Source: Chloroflexota bacterium
GTDB taxonomy: Bacteria > Chloroflexota > Anaerolineae > Anaerolineales > Villigracilaceae
Direction: 5' to 3'
Length of the DNA: 64,000 nt
Assembly (NCBI GenBank): GCA_016223135.1
Contig: JACRPQ010000004.1
Span: forward strand, 744,001 to 808,000
Shown here: positions 56,416-64,000 of the stretch, in pieces
Layout of the letters: every line of letters begins with the position of its first letter
Numbering within the stretch: position 1 is the stretch's first letter
Notes under the pieces: generated by a model
What the model was told of the DNA's origin: nothing
Database searches by the model: none
Seen by the model: only the letters and a program-made list of their open reading frames with translations
Program-made: the position numbers and the translations under genes

Positions 56416-57681
56416 ATGGCGTTTCAAGACATTCGAAAATCACGCCGGCGGCTAAGCCCGGAAGAGGCGGGAGTGCTCCTGCTTGCGTTGATTTTGCTCG
56501 CAGGTTTGCTGGCGCTCAACGTGTACCTTTCACAGACGCTGCCCGGCGGCGAGCAGTTTTTCCTGCGCTGGAGCGGGGCGCGCGGCTTTTTGCGGGGAGA
56601 TGTCGAACCGTACAGTTCCGAGATTGCACAGCAGACGCAAAACCTCGTCTATGGGCGGCGGGCGCAGACGGACGAATACCCCTACGCGCTGAATGACCCG
56701 TTCCCGATTGTTTTGTTGTACACGCCTTTGGCGTTGTTTTCCAATTTTGCCCTGGCGCGCGGAATTTGGATGCTGCTCTCTCAAATTGCGCTGCTTTGGC
56801 TGATGGTGTCCTTCATCCGCGCTTTGGAATGGGAGCCGCCGCCCTGGTTGTTTGCCCTCCTTTTGCTGACCGGCGTTTTCGGATATTACAGTCTCGCCGC
56901 TTTGGGAGCAGGGACGCCCGCTGTCTTTTTGGCGGCGTTGTTCTTTGCCATTTTATATGCCCTGCATTCCTCCTCCGATGAACTGGCGGGCGCGTTGCTC
57001 TGTCTGACCTTCTATCAATGGGAGGTCAGCGCCTTGTTTGTTTCCTTCGTCTTTGTGTTTGTTTTTAACAACCGCCGCTGGCGGGTGTTATCGGGCTTTG
57101 GCATGACGCTGGTCGTTCTGCTGGTGGTTTCCTTCCTTGCATATCCCGGCTGGGGACTTCCATATCTGCGCGGCGTGCTGTCAGATTGGTATCGCAGCGA
57201 CGCCCTGCGCTTCGGCGCATTTGCCTCCCGCTGGTTTCCAGAAGCAAAGTTTTCCATCGGGCAATGGACTGCCATCCTGCTGGGCGTGTTGGTCTTTTGG
57301 GAATGGATTCAGGCGGCTCATTCCCATTTCCGTCACATGATTTGGGCTGCCTGTCTGTCGCTGGCGGTCACGCCGCTGATGGGGTTTGCCGTCTTTCCAT
57401 CCAATCACGTGGTACTGCTGCCGTCCCTTTTCCTCATCGTCATGCTCGTGTGGGAACGTTGGACGCGCCGGCGCGGCTGGTTTCCTCCACTCATTTTGCT
57501 GACGGCATTTGGCGCGCCCTTTTGGCTGTACGTTCAAGCCAACACCGGCGCAGCGCGTCTCTATGCCGACCTGTTGACCGTCCTGCCGCCCATTGCATCC
57601 CTCCTCGGTTTGTACTGGGTGCGCTGGTGGGCGGTGCGTCCGCTGCGCATTTGGGCAGACCAACTTGGAGGTCGAAGATGA
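56416..57681 (+). CDS. GT87-like polytopic glycosyltransferase
   Basis: The 421-residue membrane protein has about 10-11 helices. An early periplasmic loop, GGEQFFLRWSGARGFLRGDV, then EPYSSEIAQ and NDPFPIVLLYTPLALFSNF, resembles the GT87 entry loop, although the usual Asp is less clear. It is followed at once (ATGA overlap) by two further GT-C-like genes, giving a three-gene block. Probable role is sugar transfer from a polyprenyl-phosphate donor to an envelope glycan; the specific reaction is unknown. Confidence 0.7.
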   Translation: MAFQDIRKSRRRLSPEEAGVLLLALILLAGLLALNVYLSQTLPGGEQFFLRWSGARGFLRGDVEPYSSEIAQQTQNLVYGRRAQTDEYPYALNDPFPIVLLYTPLALFSNFALARGIWMLLSQIALLWLMVSFIRALEWEPPPWLFALLLLTGVFGYYSLAALGAGTPAVFLAALFFAILYALHSSSDELAGALLCLTFYQWEVSALFVSFVFVFVFNNRRWRVLSGFGMTLVVLLVVSFLAYPGWGLPYLRGVLSDWYRSDALRFGAFASRWFPEAKFSIGQWTAILLGVLVFWEWIQAAHSHFRHMIWAACLSLAVTPLMGFAVFPSNHVVLLPSLFLIVMLVWERWTRRRGWFPPLILLTAFGAPFWLYVQANTGAARLYADLLTVLPPIASLLGLYWVRWWAVRPLRIWADQLGGRR

Positions 57682-59243
57682 AGCGCTGGCATTATGTTGT
57701 CCTCTTCCTTGCCGGGCTGTTGGTCCCGTATCTCGTTTCGCGTTTTCAGTCTGTTCCGGGGTATATGGATGCCGACTATTACTTTACCAGTGGACTTCAA
57801 CTGGCGCAGGGCAGGGGCTTCACTGAACCATACCTCTGGAATTATCTCGACGACCCGCAAGGACTCCCGCATCCCTCTCACACCTATTGGATGCCTCTTG
57901 CCTCCATCGTTTCAGCGCTGGGGATGTGGTTGAGCGGTCAAACCGCCTACGCTGCCGGACGATTGCCGTTCATCCTTCTTTCCGCCTTTGTCCCCGTGCT
58001 GACGGCGGCGCTCGCCTTTGACCTTTCCCGCCAGCCCCGCCTCGCACTGACCTCGGGACTGCTCGCTGTTTTCTCGATGTACTACGCCCCCTTCCTGCCT
58101 GTGCCGGACAACTACGCCCTCTTCATGCTCCTCGGCGGGACCTTTCTGCTCCTCGCCCCGCGCCCGCAAAAATGGATTCCCCTTGCCCTCGGCGCACTGG
58201 CGGGAGCGATGACCCTTGCCCGCAGCGACGGTCTGCTCTGGCTGGGGCTGGCGGGGCTTGCCGTGTGGTGGAATTTTCCAGTTTCTTTCAAAGAGAGTAA
58301 TTGGGCGGAGGAGTTTGCGCGGAAGGTCATTCCGTCAGGTTTGCTCCTCTTGCTTGGCTATCTCCTCATCATGGGCGGATGGCATTATCGCAATTACACC
58401 TTGTTTGGGACACTCATGCCGCCCGGCAGCAGCAGGCTCCTGTGGCTGGAAACCTACAATCAGACCTTCGCTTATCCCGCTTCCAGCGTCACCCGCGAGG
58501 GATTTTTGCGCGCCGGCTTCTCTGCCGCGCTGCAAGACCGTCTTACTGCTCTCAAGTGGAACGCAGGCACCATGCTGGCTCCGCAAGGCGGGATTTTCCT
58601 GTTTCCCTTCATTCTGACAGGTTTGTGGACGTTGCGCGGGCAGTTGCGGACGCGCCTTGCCGTGACCGGCTGGCTGATTCTCTTCGCGGTGATGACGCTG
58701 GTGTTTCCGTTTGCCGGTATGCGCGGCAGTTTTCTCCATGCAGGGGCGGCGTTCCAGCCGTATTGGTGGGCGGCGGCGCCGCTGGGGCTGGATGTCGTCA
58801 TTACGGCGGCGCGCCGGCGCGGCATGTTCGATGAAAATGCCCGCTTGGTTTTTCCCTCCATGCTGGTGATTTTGGCAGCCATCGTAACCGCTTACCTGAT
58901 CGCCTCGCGCGTGATGGGCGGGTGGGGCGCGGAGAGCCGCGTCTATGCCGAGGTGGAGCAAAGGCTGCTCGAAGACGGCGCCAGCCTCGAGGTCGGAGTG
59001 ATCGTCCGCAATCCGCCGGCATACTATCTCTATTCGGGGCGTCCTGTCATGGCGCTGCCTTACGGTGATGAAGAAACCATCCTGCAAGTGGCGGAAAAAT
59101 TCGGCGCGGGGTATCTCATCCTGGAAAAGGGAGGCACGTTCGAGGCAATTCAGGATTTGTACGATCACCCGCAAAGTCATCCGTCCTTTTTCTTCCTCGG
59201 AGAGGTGAATGATGCGAAAATTTATCGTATCCTTCTCCCTTGA
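57678..59243 (+). CDS. GT-C-fold membrane glycosyltransferase-like protein
   Basis: The 521-residue protein starts at the ATG at 57678 (MKRWHYVVLFLAGLLVPYLV); the 685-residue ORF includes an upstream shadow. About 10 helices. The N-terminal loop SVPGYMDADYYFTSGLQLAQ has the acidic pair (DAD) of GT39/ArnT-like enzymes. GWHYRNYTLFGTLMPPGSSR matches the 'RNY..FG' motif common in bacterial dolichyl-phosphate-mannose mannosyltransferase homologues. A C-terminal soluble stretch follows from residue 415. Overlaps its neighbours on both sides. Confidence 0.75.
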   Translation: MKRWHYVVLFLAGLLVPYLVSRFQSVPGYMDADYYFTSGLQLAQGRGFTEPYLWNYLDDPQGLPHPSHTYWMPLASIVSALGMWLSGQTAYAAGRLPFILLSAFVPVLTAALAFDLSRQPRLALTSGLLAVFSMYYAPFLPVPDNYALFMLLGGTFLLLAPRPQKWIPLALGALAGAMTLARSDGLLWLGLAGLAVWWNFPVSFKESNWAEEFARKVIPSGLLLLLGYLLIMGGWHYRNYTLFGTLMPPGSSRLLWLETYNQTFAYPASSVTREGFLRAGFSAALQDRLTALKWNAGTMLAPQGGIFLFPFILTGLWTLRGQLRTRLAVTGWLILFAVMTLVFPFAGMRGSFLHAGAAFQPYWWAAAPLGLDVVITAARRRGMFDENARLVFPSMLVILAAIVTAYLIASRVMGGWGAESRVYAEVEQRLLEDGASLEVGVIVRNPPAYYLYSGRPVMALPYGDEETILQVAEKFGAGYLILEKGGTFEAIQDLYDHPQSHPSFFFLGEVNDAKIYRILLP

Positions 59244-60672
59244 TTACCGCGCCCTGCTTGCGCTGGCTGCGCTGGCGGGCGTGGCTTTCTTCCTGACGTT
59301 CAGCGCGCTGACTTATCGCATTGGCTTTCCGCTCGACGACGCTTGGATTCACCTCACCTATGCCCGCAACTTTGCCCTGCACGGCGAATGGGCGTTTCGG
59401 CTGGGGCAGGGGTCGGCTGGCTCTACCTCGCCGCTGTGGACGGGGCTGCTGGCGATAGGCTTTCTCCTCCGCCTTGCTCCTTACTTCTGGACGTTTTTTC
59501 TTGGCTGGGCGGCACTCAGCCTGACGGCAATCCGCGCGGAAGACATTGCCCGCCGCGTCCTTCCAACCTACCGCCCTCTAATTCCCTGGGTGGGGCTGTT
59601 CATCGCCCTCGCCTGGCATCTGAGTTGGTTAGCGGTTTCGGGGATGGAGACACTTCTGCATGGATTACTCATCCTGACCGTCCTGGGGATGTTGCTGGAG
59701 CGTTCGCATCGTTATCTGACCTTGGGCTTGCTGGCTGGTTTAAGCGTTTGGGTGCGCCCCGACGGTTTGACTCTGCTCGGACCCATCCTGTTCACGGCAT
59801 TTCTGCAGGAAGCGAATTGGCGGGAGCGCGGCATCGCCTTGTGGAAAGTATTGCTTAGTTTTGGGGCGCTATTTGTGTTTTATCTGCTTTTCAATTTGAT
59901 GCTTTCCGGCACACCTATGCCGAACACCTTCTATGCCAAGCAGGCGGAGTATGCGGCGGCATGGCTTTCCCATCCCCTCTCTGCGCGGTTGATGACATAC
60001 CTGCTCCCCATGCTTGCCAGTCCCTTTGTGGCGATTGTGCCTGGCTTTTTTCTTTGGGTGTATCGGCTTATCCGCGAGCGGAATTGGGGAGGCGCGGCAG
60101 GGATCATCTGGTTTGTGGGATATGTGGGCATTTATCTGACGCGGCTCCCCGCCTATCAGCACGGACGATATATCCTGCCCGCGTTTCCCAGCCTGTACCT
60201 GTGGGGTCTGCTCGGCATGGCGGCATATCTGACTTCTCCGCGCGCCAATCAACAACTCTCGTTCCTGTGGCGTGCGTTGACCATTGCCCTGGTTGTCCTT
60301 TTTCAATGGCTGGGCGCGGCGCAAAACGCCCGCGATGTTGCCTTCATCGAAACGCAAATGGTGCAGACGGCGCATTGGGTGAACGAAAACCTGCCGGCAG
60401 ATGCGTTACTGGCAGTGCATGACATCGGCGCCATCGGCTACTTCACCCAAAACCCGCTGATTGACATGGCTGGATTGATCACGCCGGACGTGGTTCCGTT
60501 CATTCGGGATGAGAACCGCCTGGCGGAATATCTCGACGCCAGCGGCGCGGAGTACCTCGTCACGTTTTCGGAGTGGTATCCGCAACTTGTCGAAGGAAGA
60601 ACCGCGCTTTTCCAGGCGGGGGTTGAACAGTTTCCATTTGACGACAATATCGGGGTGTATCGCTGGCGATGA
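59209..60672 (+). CDS. GT-C-fold membrane glycosyltransferase-like protein
   Basis: The 487-residue protein starts at the ATG at 59209 (or 59212), overlapping the previous gene by 35 bp. It has about 11 helices. The catalytic-type loop RIGFPLDDAWIHLTYARNFA has the DD motif of GT-C enzymes, followed by GEWAFRLGQGSAGSTSPLWT. SGTPMPNTFYAKQAEYAAAW is a known motif of this bacterial subgroup. RLPAYQHGRYILPAFPSLYL precedes a soluble tail. It closes the block; a clear promoter for the next regulator gene follows. Confidence 0.78.
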   Translation: MMRKFIVSFSLDYRALLALAALAGVAFFLTFSALTYRIGFPLDDAWIHLTYARNFALHGEWAFRLGQGSAGSTSPLWTGLLAIGFLLRLAPYFWTFFLGWAALSLTAIRAEDIARRVLPTYRPLIPWVGLFIALAWHLSWLAVSGMETLLHGLLILTVLGMLLERSHRYLTLGLLAGLSVWVRPDGLTLLGPILFTAFLQEANWRERGIALWKVLLSFGALFVFYLLFNLMLSGTPMPNTFYAKQAEYAAAWLSHPLSARLMTYLLPMLASPFVAIVPGFFLWVYRLIRERNWGGAAGIIWFVGYVGIYLTRLPAYQHGRYILPAFPSLYLWGLLGMAAYLTSPRANQQLSFLWRALTIALVVLFQWLGAAQNARDVAFIETQMVQTAHWVNENLPADALLAVHDIGAIGYFTQNPLIDMAGLITPDVVPFIRDENRLAEYLDASGAEYLVTFSEWYPQLVEGRTALFQAGVEQFPFDDNIGVYRWR

Positions 60673-60712
60673 GACTTATCACAAATTTGAAATGGAAACC
60701 GCGTGCGGCAAA

Positions 60713-60741
60713 TTGCCCGTCCGTGATGAGTGTGCTATACT
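60713..60741 (+). promoter_or_regulatory. Sigma-70-type promoter of the NarL-type regulator
   Basis: TTGCCC (60713-60718), a 17-bp spacer and TATACT (60736-60741) with upstream TG lie 31 bp before the start codon. Confidence 0.7.
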
Positions 60742-60771
60742 CCCGTCAAGACCAATTCAGGGATCAGGCTA

Positions 60772-61476
60772 ATGATGAAAGAAATAACATTGCTTATAGC
60801 AGACGACCATCCGTTATTCCGCCAGGGCGTGGTGGATGCTTTGTCGCTCGAAAAAGATTTTCAGATTATTGCGCAGGCGTCGAACGGCGAGGATGCGATT
60901 GCACAAATCCGTGCATTGCAGCCGATGGTTGCCATCATTGATGTCAATATGCCCGGCATGAACGGTCAGCAGGTGACTCACCAGGTCACTTCCGACCACC
61001 TGCCAACCCGCGTTGTTTTGCTGACCGGCTACGACGATGTGGAACAGGCAATTCATGCCGTGCTGGCGGGTGCGGCGGGTTATTGCGCCAAAGAGATTCA
61101 ACCCGAGGTGCTTTCGCGCACCATCCGCGCCGTTGCCGAGGGGAAATACGCCATTGCGGGCAACATTTTTACCCGCCGCGAATTGGATGCCTGGATTGAC
61201 GAGCAAATGGAAGGCGCCCGCAAATCTTACAGTGAACCTGGCTCGCCCTTTCACCCCCTTTCCGACCGCGAAATGGAAGTGCTCTCCTGCGTGGTACGCG
61301 GTATGAGCAACAAAGAAATCGCCGCCCGCTTGGGTATCAGCCATCAAACCGTCAAGAATCACGTCACGTCCATCCTGCGAAAGTTTAGCGTGGAAGACCG
61401 CACTCAGGCAGTTGTCTATGCCCTCAAACGCGGCTGGGTCAAATTGCAGGATACGGCGGCAAAACATCAGGAGTAG
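60772..61476 (+). CDS. NarL/LuxR-family response regulator
   Basis: The 234-residue protein starts at the ATG at 60772 (MMKEITLLIADDHPLFRQGV). The receiver has phosphoacceptor VAIIDVNMPGMNGQQVTHQV. The C-terminal LuxR-type helix-turn-helix is FHPLSDREMEVLSCVVRGMS with NKEIAARLGISHQTVKNHVT. It should bind DNA on phosphorylation by the kinase encoded 2 bp downstream. Targets are unknown; the adjacent CpaB pilus gene is one candidate. Confidence 0.92.
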   Translation: MMKEITLLIADDHPLFRQGVVDALSLEKDFQIIAQASNGEDAIAQIRALQPMVAIIDVNMPGMNGQQVTHQVTSDHLPTRVVLLTGYDDVEQAIHAVLAGAAGYCAKEIQPEVLSRTIRAVAEGKYAIAGNIFTRRELDAWIDEQMEGARKSYSEPGSPFHPLSDREMEVLSCVVRGMSNKEIAARLGISHQTVKNHVTSILRKFSVEDRTQAVVYALKRGWVKLQDTAAKHQE

Positions 61477-61478
61477 TC

Positions 61479-62498
61479 ATGACATTTGAAGATCTGTCCG
61501 CCGACGCGTTCGACGTTCAAAAAGAAATCGAAGAAACCACCCGCGCCCTGCGCGAGGTCACTTTAATGATCGAGCAAAGCCAGGGCGAATTGATGAAGCT
61601 CTCCCAGCGCAATGCCGCCATCACTGCCCATCTTCAACAGGTGCAGAACCAGATGGATACCATCTCGCCAAAGGAACTGCGCAGCGTCTATGACTCGGCG
61701 CTGGATGCTCAGCAGCGTCTCTTTGTGATGCGCGGTCAACTGGAAAAACTCCAGGCGGAAAAAGCCCATCTGGAACGCCTCAAAACCATCCTGGAGCGGG
61801 CTTCCACATTCCAGGCAGGTTCCGCCGCCTCCGCCTCTTCTGCCGCGCGCGGCACGATGGCAAGCGTCGAAATGCTGGTGAACGCCCAGGAAACCGAGCG
61901 TCAGCGTCTCTCCCGTCAAATGCACGACGGTCCTGCCCAGGCGCTTTCCAACTTCATCCTGCAAACCGAAATCGCCATGCGCCTGCTGGATATAGACCCC
62001 CTTCAGGCAAAGGAAGAACTGAACAACCTCAAAACCTCCGCCATGGGAACTTTTCAGAAGGTGCGCAACTATATTTTCGAACTGCGTCCCATGATGCTGG
62101 ATGACCTGGGTTTGGTGCCGACGGTGCGCCGCTATGCCGATGCCTTCAAAGAGCAGGCAGGATTGGATGTAAGCGTGACCATCACCGGCAACGAACGCCG
62201 CCTCGAGTCTTACCTAGAAGTGATGATTTTTCGCGCCATTCAAGAATTATTGGGGAATGCCGCCCGTCACAGTCAAGCGTCACAGGTCAAGGTGCTGCTC
62301 GATATAGGGGATGAACGCGTGCGCGTCAGCGTGGACGATAACGGCCGCGGCTTCGATCCCGAATCCGTTCAGCAGGGGAGCAGCCTCGGGTTAAAGTTGA
62401 TCCGCGAACGGGCGGAGATGCTGGGCGGCACGTTTGAGGTGGATAGCGCCATCGGGCGGGGTACGCGTGTCACCTTTGCTGTGCCAGCCCGTTCGTAA
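61479..62498 (+). CDS. Cytosolic histidine kinase, DegS/NarX-type (HisKA_3)
   Basis: The 339-residue protein has no membrane segment. Residues 1-140 form a long coiled coil. The HisKA_3 box ETERQRLSRQMHDGPAQALS carries the phosphorylated histidine. The HATPase domain has QELLGNAARHSQASQVKVLL (N box), VDDNGRGFDPESVQ (G1) and GLKLIRERAEMLGGTFEVDS (G2). The layout equals DegS, a soluble kinase sensing cytoplasmic cues. It forms a two-component pair with the regulator upstream. Terminator follows. Confidence 0.92.
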   Translation: MTFEDLSADAFDVQKEIEETTRALREVTLMIEQSQGELMKLSQRNAAITAHLQQVQNQMDTISPKELRSVYDSALDAQQRLFVMRGQLEKLQAEKAHLERLKTILERASTFQAGSAASASSAARGTMASVEMLVNAQETERQRLSRQMHDGPAQALSNFILQTEIAMRLLDIDPLQAKEELNNLKTSAMGTFQKVRNYIFELRPMMLDDLGLVPTVRRYADAFKEQAGLDVSVTITGNERRLESYLEVMIFRAIQELLGNAARHSQASQVKVLLDIGDERVRVSVDDNGRGFDPESVQQGSSLGLKLIRERAEMLGGTFEVDSAIGRGTRVTFAVPARS

Positions 62499-62527
62499 GT
62501 CCATACATTGCAATTTGATGAAATTTT

Positions 62528-62559
62528 GGCTCTGCTGCACGGCAGAGCCTTACTTTTTT
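62528..62559 (+). terminator. Intrinsic terminator after the two-component pair
   Basis: The stem ggctctgc and gcagagcc around tgcacg is followed by TTAC and six Ts. Confidence 0.85.
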
Positions 62560-62654
62560 ACCAACTATGCCCTCAAGTTTTAGGGTTATACTGTATAATA
62601 ATTCAAACCTGCTTCGTTGCAAAAAGAGTCAACAGGATGAAATTTTCCCGTCTT

Positions 62655-62705
62655 GCCCTCACTCCCACCCCTCTCCAATATGGGAGAAGGGCAAGGGGCG
62701 AGAGA
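62655..62705. repeat. D-family C/G-rich repeat upstream of cpaB-like gene
   Basis: cccctctccaatatgggagaagggcaaggggcgagag is related to the D elements at 3995, 24180 and 24716. It is less perfectly paired than those. Confidence 0.55.
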
Positions 62706-62808
62706 AAAGAAGACGGAAAATGAGCATCAGGCAATCTTTGCAATAGAGCATTTCAAACCAATTGATCTGCCGGAAGTACAGGCGGAGATTCTGGAAGGAG
62801 AAATCCCT

Positions 62809-63882
62809 ATGCGTCGCGGAAGAATATTGCTGTTGGTTGTTTTAATTGTCGTCATTGGACTGGCGATGCTGTATGTCGCCTTTGGGAATTTGGGTGGTGG
62901 CGGGTTTTCTGCCATTTCCACTCCACTGCCAGAGCAAGTGACAAAAGTATATTTTGCCGCGCAAAACATCCCCCCAGGGACGACAATCACCCGTGATATG
63001 CTTGGAACATTTTCCCTTCCGCCGGAAAATGTGACGGAAGTCATGTTTAGCGAGGGCGAGGAAGCCAACTTAATTGGTCAAGTGGCTCGTTTTCAGTTGG
63101 ACCAGGGAACTCTTATCACCTCTGCAATGATTGGCGGAAAAGTGGAACTGCCGCCGCCTTCCTGGTCATATAAGGTGCCGGCTGGCATGGTGGCGGTTGC
63201 CATCCCCACCGACCGTCTAGCGACAGCGGCATACGCCATCAACAGCGGCGCTCACATTAATGTCAACGTCTGCATCACCATCGTGGACGTGGATCCAGCC
63301 TTCCAAACGGCGCTTCCCAATTATTTGTCTTCCATGCAGGATATTTTCTTCCCGCAAGACGGTCGTCCTCTCATTACCATTGATGCCACGACTCAGGAAC
63401 TCCCTGCCCGCCAGGGACGCACTGAACTCGACCCGACCTTCCAAAAACCGATTTACGTGGTTCCTTCTGAAGCCCAGCGTCCCCGTTTGGTGTGTCAGAT
63501 TATCTTGCAGGATGTGGTGGTCTTGAACCTCGGCAATTTCCAACTCTCGCAGGCGCAGCCTGTGGCGGCGGCGCCAACACAAGACGCGAATGCTCCCGCC
63601 GTTCAATCGCAGGCAGAAACCAAGCCGGATATCATCACCCTCATGGTGTCGCCGCAGGATTCCGTTGCGCTGAATTACTTTGTTTACAGCGGCGCGGTCT
63701 TCTCCCTGGCGCTGCGCAACCCCAACGATACCTCGCGGGTGGAAGCGCAATCGGCGACCTTGAACAGTGTCTTGACGCAGTACAACTTCTCTCTGCCGTC
63801 CAAATTGCCGTACGCTCAAAACACGCGTATTGACTTCCTCCAGCCTCCGCTTTTACCGAACGATATTACTCCCCAACAATAG
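62809..63882 (+). CDS. CpaB/RcpC-like Flp pilus assembly protein (SAF domain)
   Basis: The 357-residue protein starts at the ATG at 62809, with AAGGAG 7 nt upstream. A single N-terminal helix (RILLLVVLIVVIGLAMLYVA) is followed by a SAF domain, VTKVYFAAQNIPPGTTITRD with LPPENVTEVMF. RcpC/CpaB-type blocks follow, VPAGMVAVAIPTDRLATAAY and INSGAHINVNVCITIVDVD. A Gln/Ala-rich spacer precedes the last conserved block, DIITLMVSPQDSVALNYFVY. CpaB proteins act in the periplasm or cell wall in Tad/Flp pilus biogenesis. The next gene starts with a receiver, as expected for CpaE/TadZ in a tad cluster continuing to the right. Confidence 0.87.
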   Translation: MRRGRILLLVVLIVVIGLAMLYVAFGNLGGGGFSAISTPLPEQVTKVYFAAQNIPPGTTITRDMLGTFSLPPENVTEVMFSEGEEANLIGQVARFQLDQGTLITSAMIGGKVELPPPSWSYKVPAGMVAVAIPTDRLATAAYAINSGAHINVNVCITIVDVDPAFQTALPNYLSSMQDIFFPQDGRPLITIDATTQELPARQGRTELDPTFQKPIYVVPSEAQRPRLVCQIILQDVVVLNLGNFQLSQAQPVAAAPTQDANAPAVQSQAETKPDIITLMVSPQDSVALNYFVYSGAVFSLALRNPNDTSRVEAQSATLNSVLTQYNFSLPSKLPYAQNTRIDFLQPPLLPNDITPQQ

Positions 63883-63893
63883 AGGTTTTCCTG

Positions 63894-64000
63894 ATGCCGG
63901 GTGAAAAAATCCGTGTATTGATCGTAGATGATGTCTCTGAAACGCGCGAGAACGTCAAAAAACTGCTGCAATTCGAGTCAGATGTTGAAGTCGTAGGTGT
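63894..64000 (+). CDS. Receiver-domain protein, probable CpaE/TadZ (cut by window edge)
   Basis: Starting at the ATG at 63894, 11 bp after cpaB, it reads MPGEKIRVLIVDDVSETREN then VKKLLQFESDVEVVG. This is the first part of a receiver domain with the acidic pair VDD. Directly after cpaB, the expected gene is a CpaE-type receiver-ATPase like the one at 1197. Only 35 residues are visible, so the ATPase part is an inference. Confidence 0.7.
   Translation, partial: MPGEKIRVLIVDDVSETRENVKKLLQFESDVEVVG

Larger units (their letters stand above)
62499..62808. other. Leader region of the cpaB-like gene
   Basis: The region holds the kinase terminator, a TATAAT hexamer at 62594-62599 without a clear -35, and a D-family C/G-rich repeat at 62655-62705. 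The open frame from 62653 runs in phase with cpaB, but its first 52 residues (starting MPSLPPLSNMGEGQGARE) are repeat-encoded and no ribosome site precedes it. I see no separate gene. Confidence 0.55.

Overview
The window looks like a chromosomal segment of a Chloroflexota bacterium, most likely class Anaerolineae (inferred from gene content, not from a marker tree). Supporting signs are a coenzyme F420 gene set, an A2-type caa3 oxidase locus with fused subunits, Tad/Flp-pilus-type genes, PIG-V/GT87 membrane glycosyltransferases, and an unusually dense load of short palindromic and tandem repeats between and inside genes. No rRNA, tRNA, CRISPR array, prophage or complete insertion sequence was recognised.

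Layout. 1-2.6 kb: a truncated membrane GAF sensor and a receiver-ATPase of the CpaE/TadZ type. 2.6-5.2 kb: an F420 cluster on the minus strand (nitroreductase, F420/FMN split-barrel protein, CofE ligase, NADPH:F420 reductase). 5.2-11.3 kb: an SsnA-like amidohydrolase, a membrane-anchored NACHT-HEAT NTPase, a coiled-coil zinc-ribbon protein and a serine beta-lactamase-like protein. 11.4-19.7 kb: mixed metabolism (proline dehydrogenase, SDR, DinB, aminotransferase, UbiA-like, MoeA, threonine dehydratase, 2-hydroxyacid dehydrogenase). 19.9-24.2 kb: purine genes purA, purB and guaB. 24.3-29.2 kb: a DUF559 protein, class III aminotransferase, MoeA fused to a molybdate-binding-like domain, a receiver protein and Bcp peroxiredoxin. 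29.3-36.8 kb: terminal oxidase and its assembly genes (coxB with a fused cytochrome c domain, coxA, a IV-III fusion, Sco, a cupredoxin-like protein, Surf1, and a half-size CtaA fused to CtaB). 37-41 kb: three polytopic glycosyltransferase-like proteins. 41.4-42.6 kb: the primary sigma factor. 42.8-46.7 kb: a Gld-type ABC operon. 46.8-53.4 kb: small envelope proteins, three stand-alone receivers, an enoyl-CoA hydratase, and a MoxR-VWA pair with a toxin-antitoxin pair between its two genes. 53.6-60.7 kb: a DUF1905 protein, then EamA transporter, lipid kinase, GNAT and three further GT-C-like proteins on the plus strand. 60.7-64 kb: a NarL-type regulator with a DegS-like kinase, CpaB, and the start of another receiver protein.

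The most unusual feature is the repeats. At least six families are visible: (A) about 95-bp MITE-like elements with inverted ends, two of which carry elements nested within elements; (B) paired-hairpin elements whose stems differ between copies while the CTCT/AGAG loops stay constant; (C) perfect 27-30 bp palindromes; (D) CCCTC-rich palindromes; (E) degenerate 7-8 bp tandem repeats placed just before start codons; (F) MITE-like inverted repeats resembling 'cacaaaggacacgaag'. Copies of B, D and E lie in frame inside purB, cofE, moeA, the moeA fusion and a UbiA-like gene, where they appear to add extra loops to conserved enzymes.
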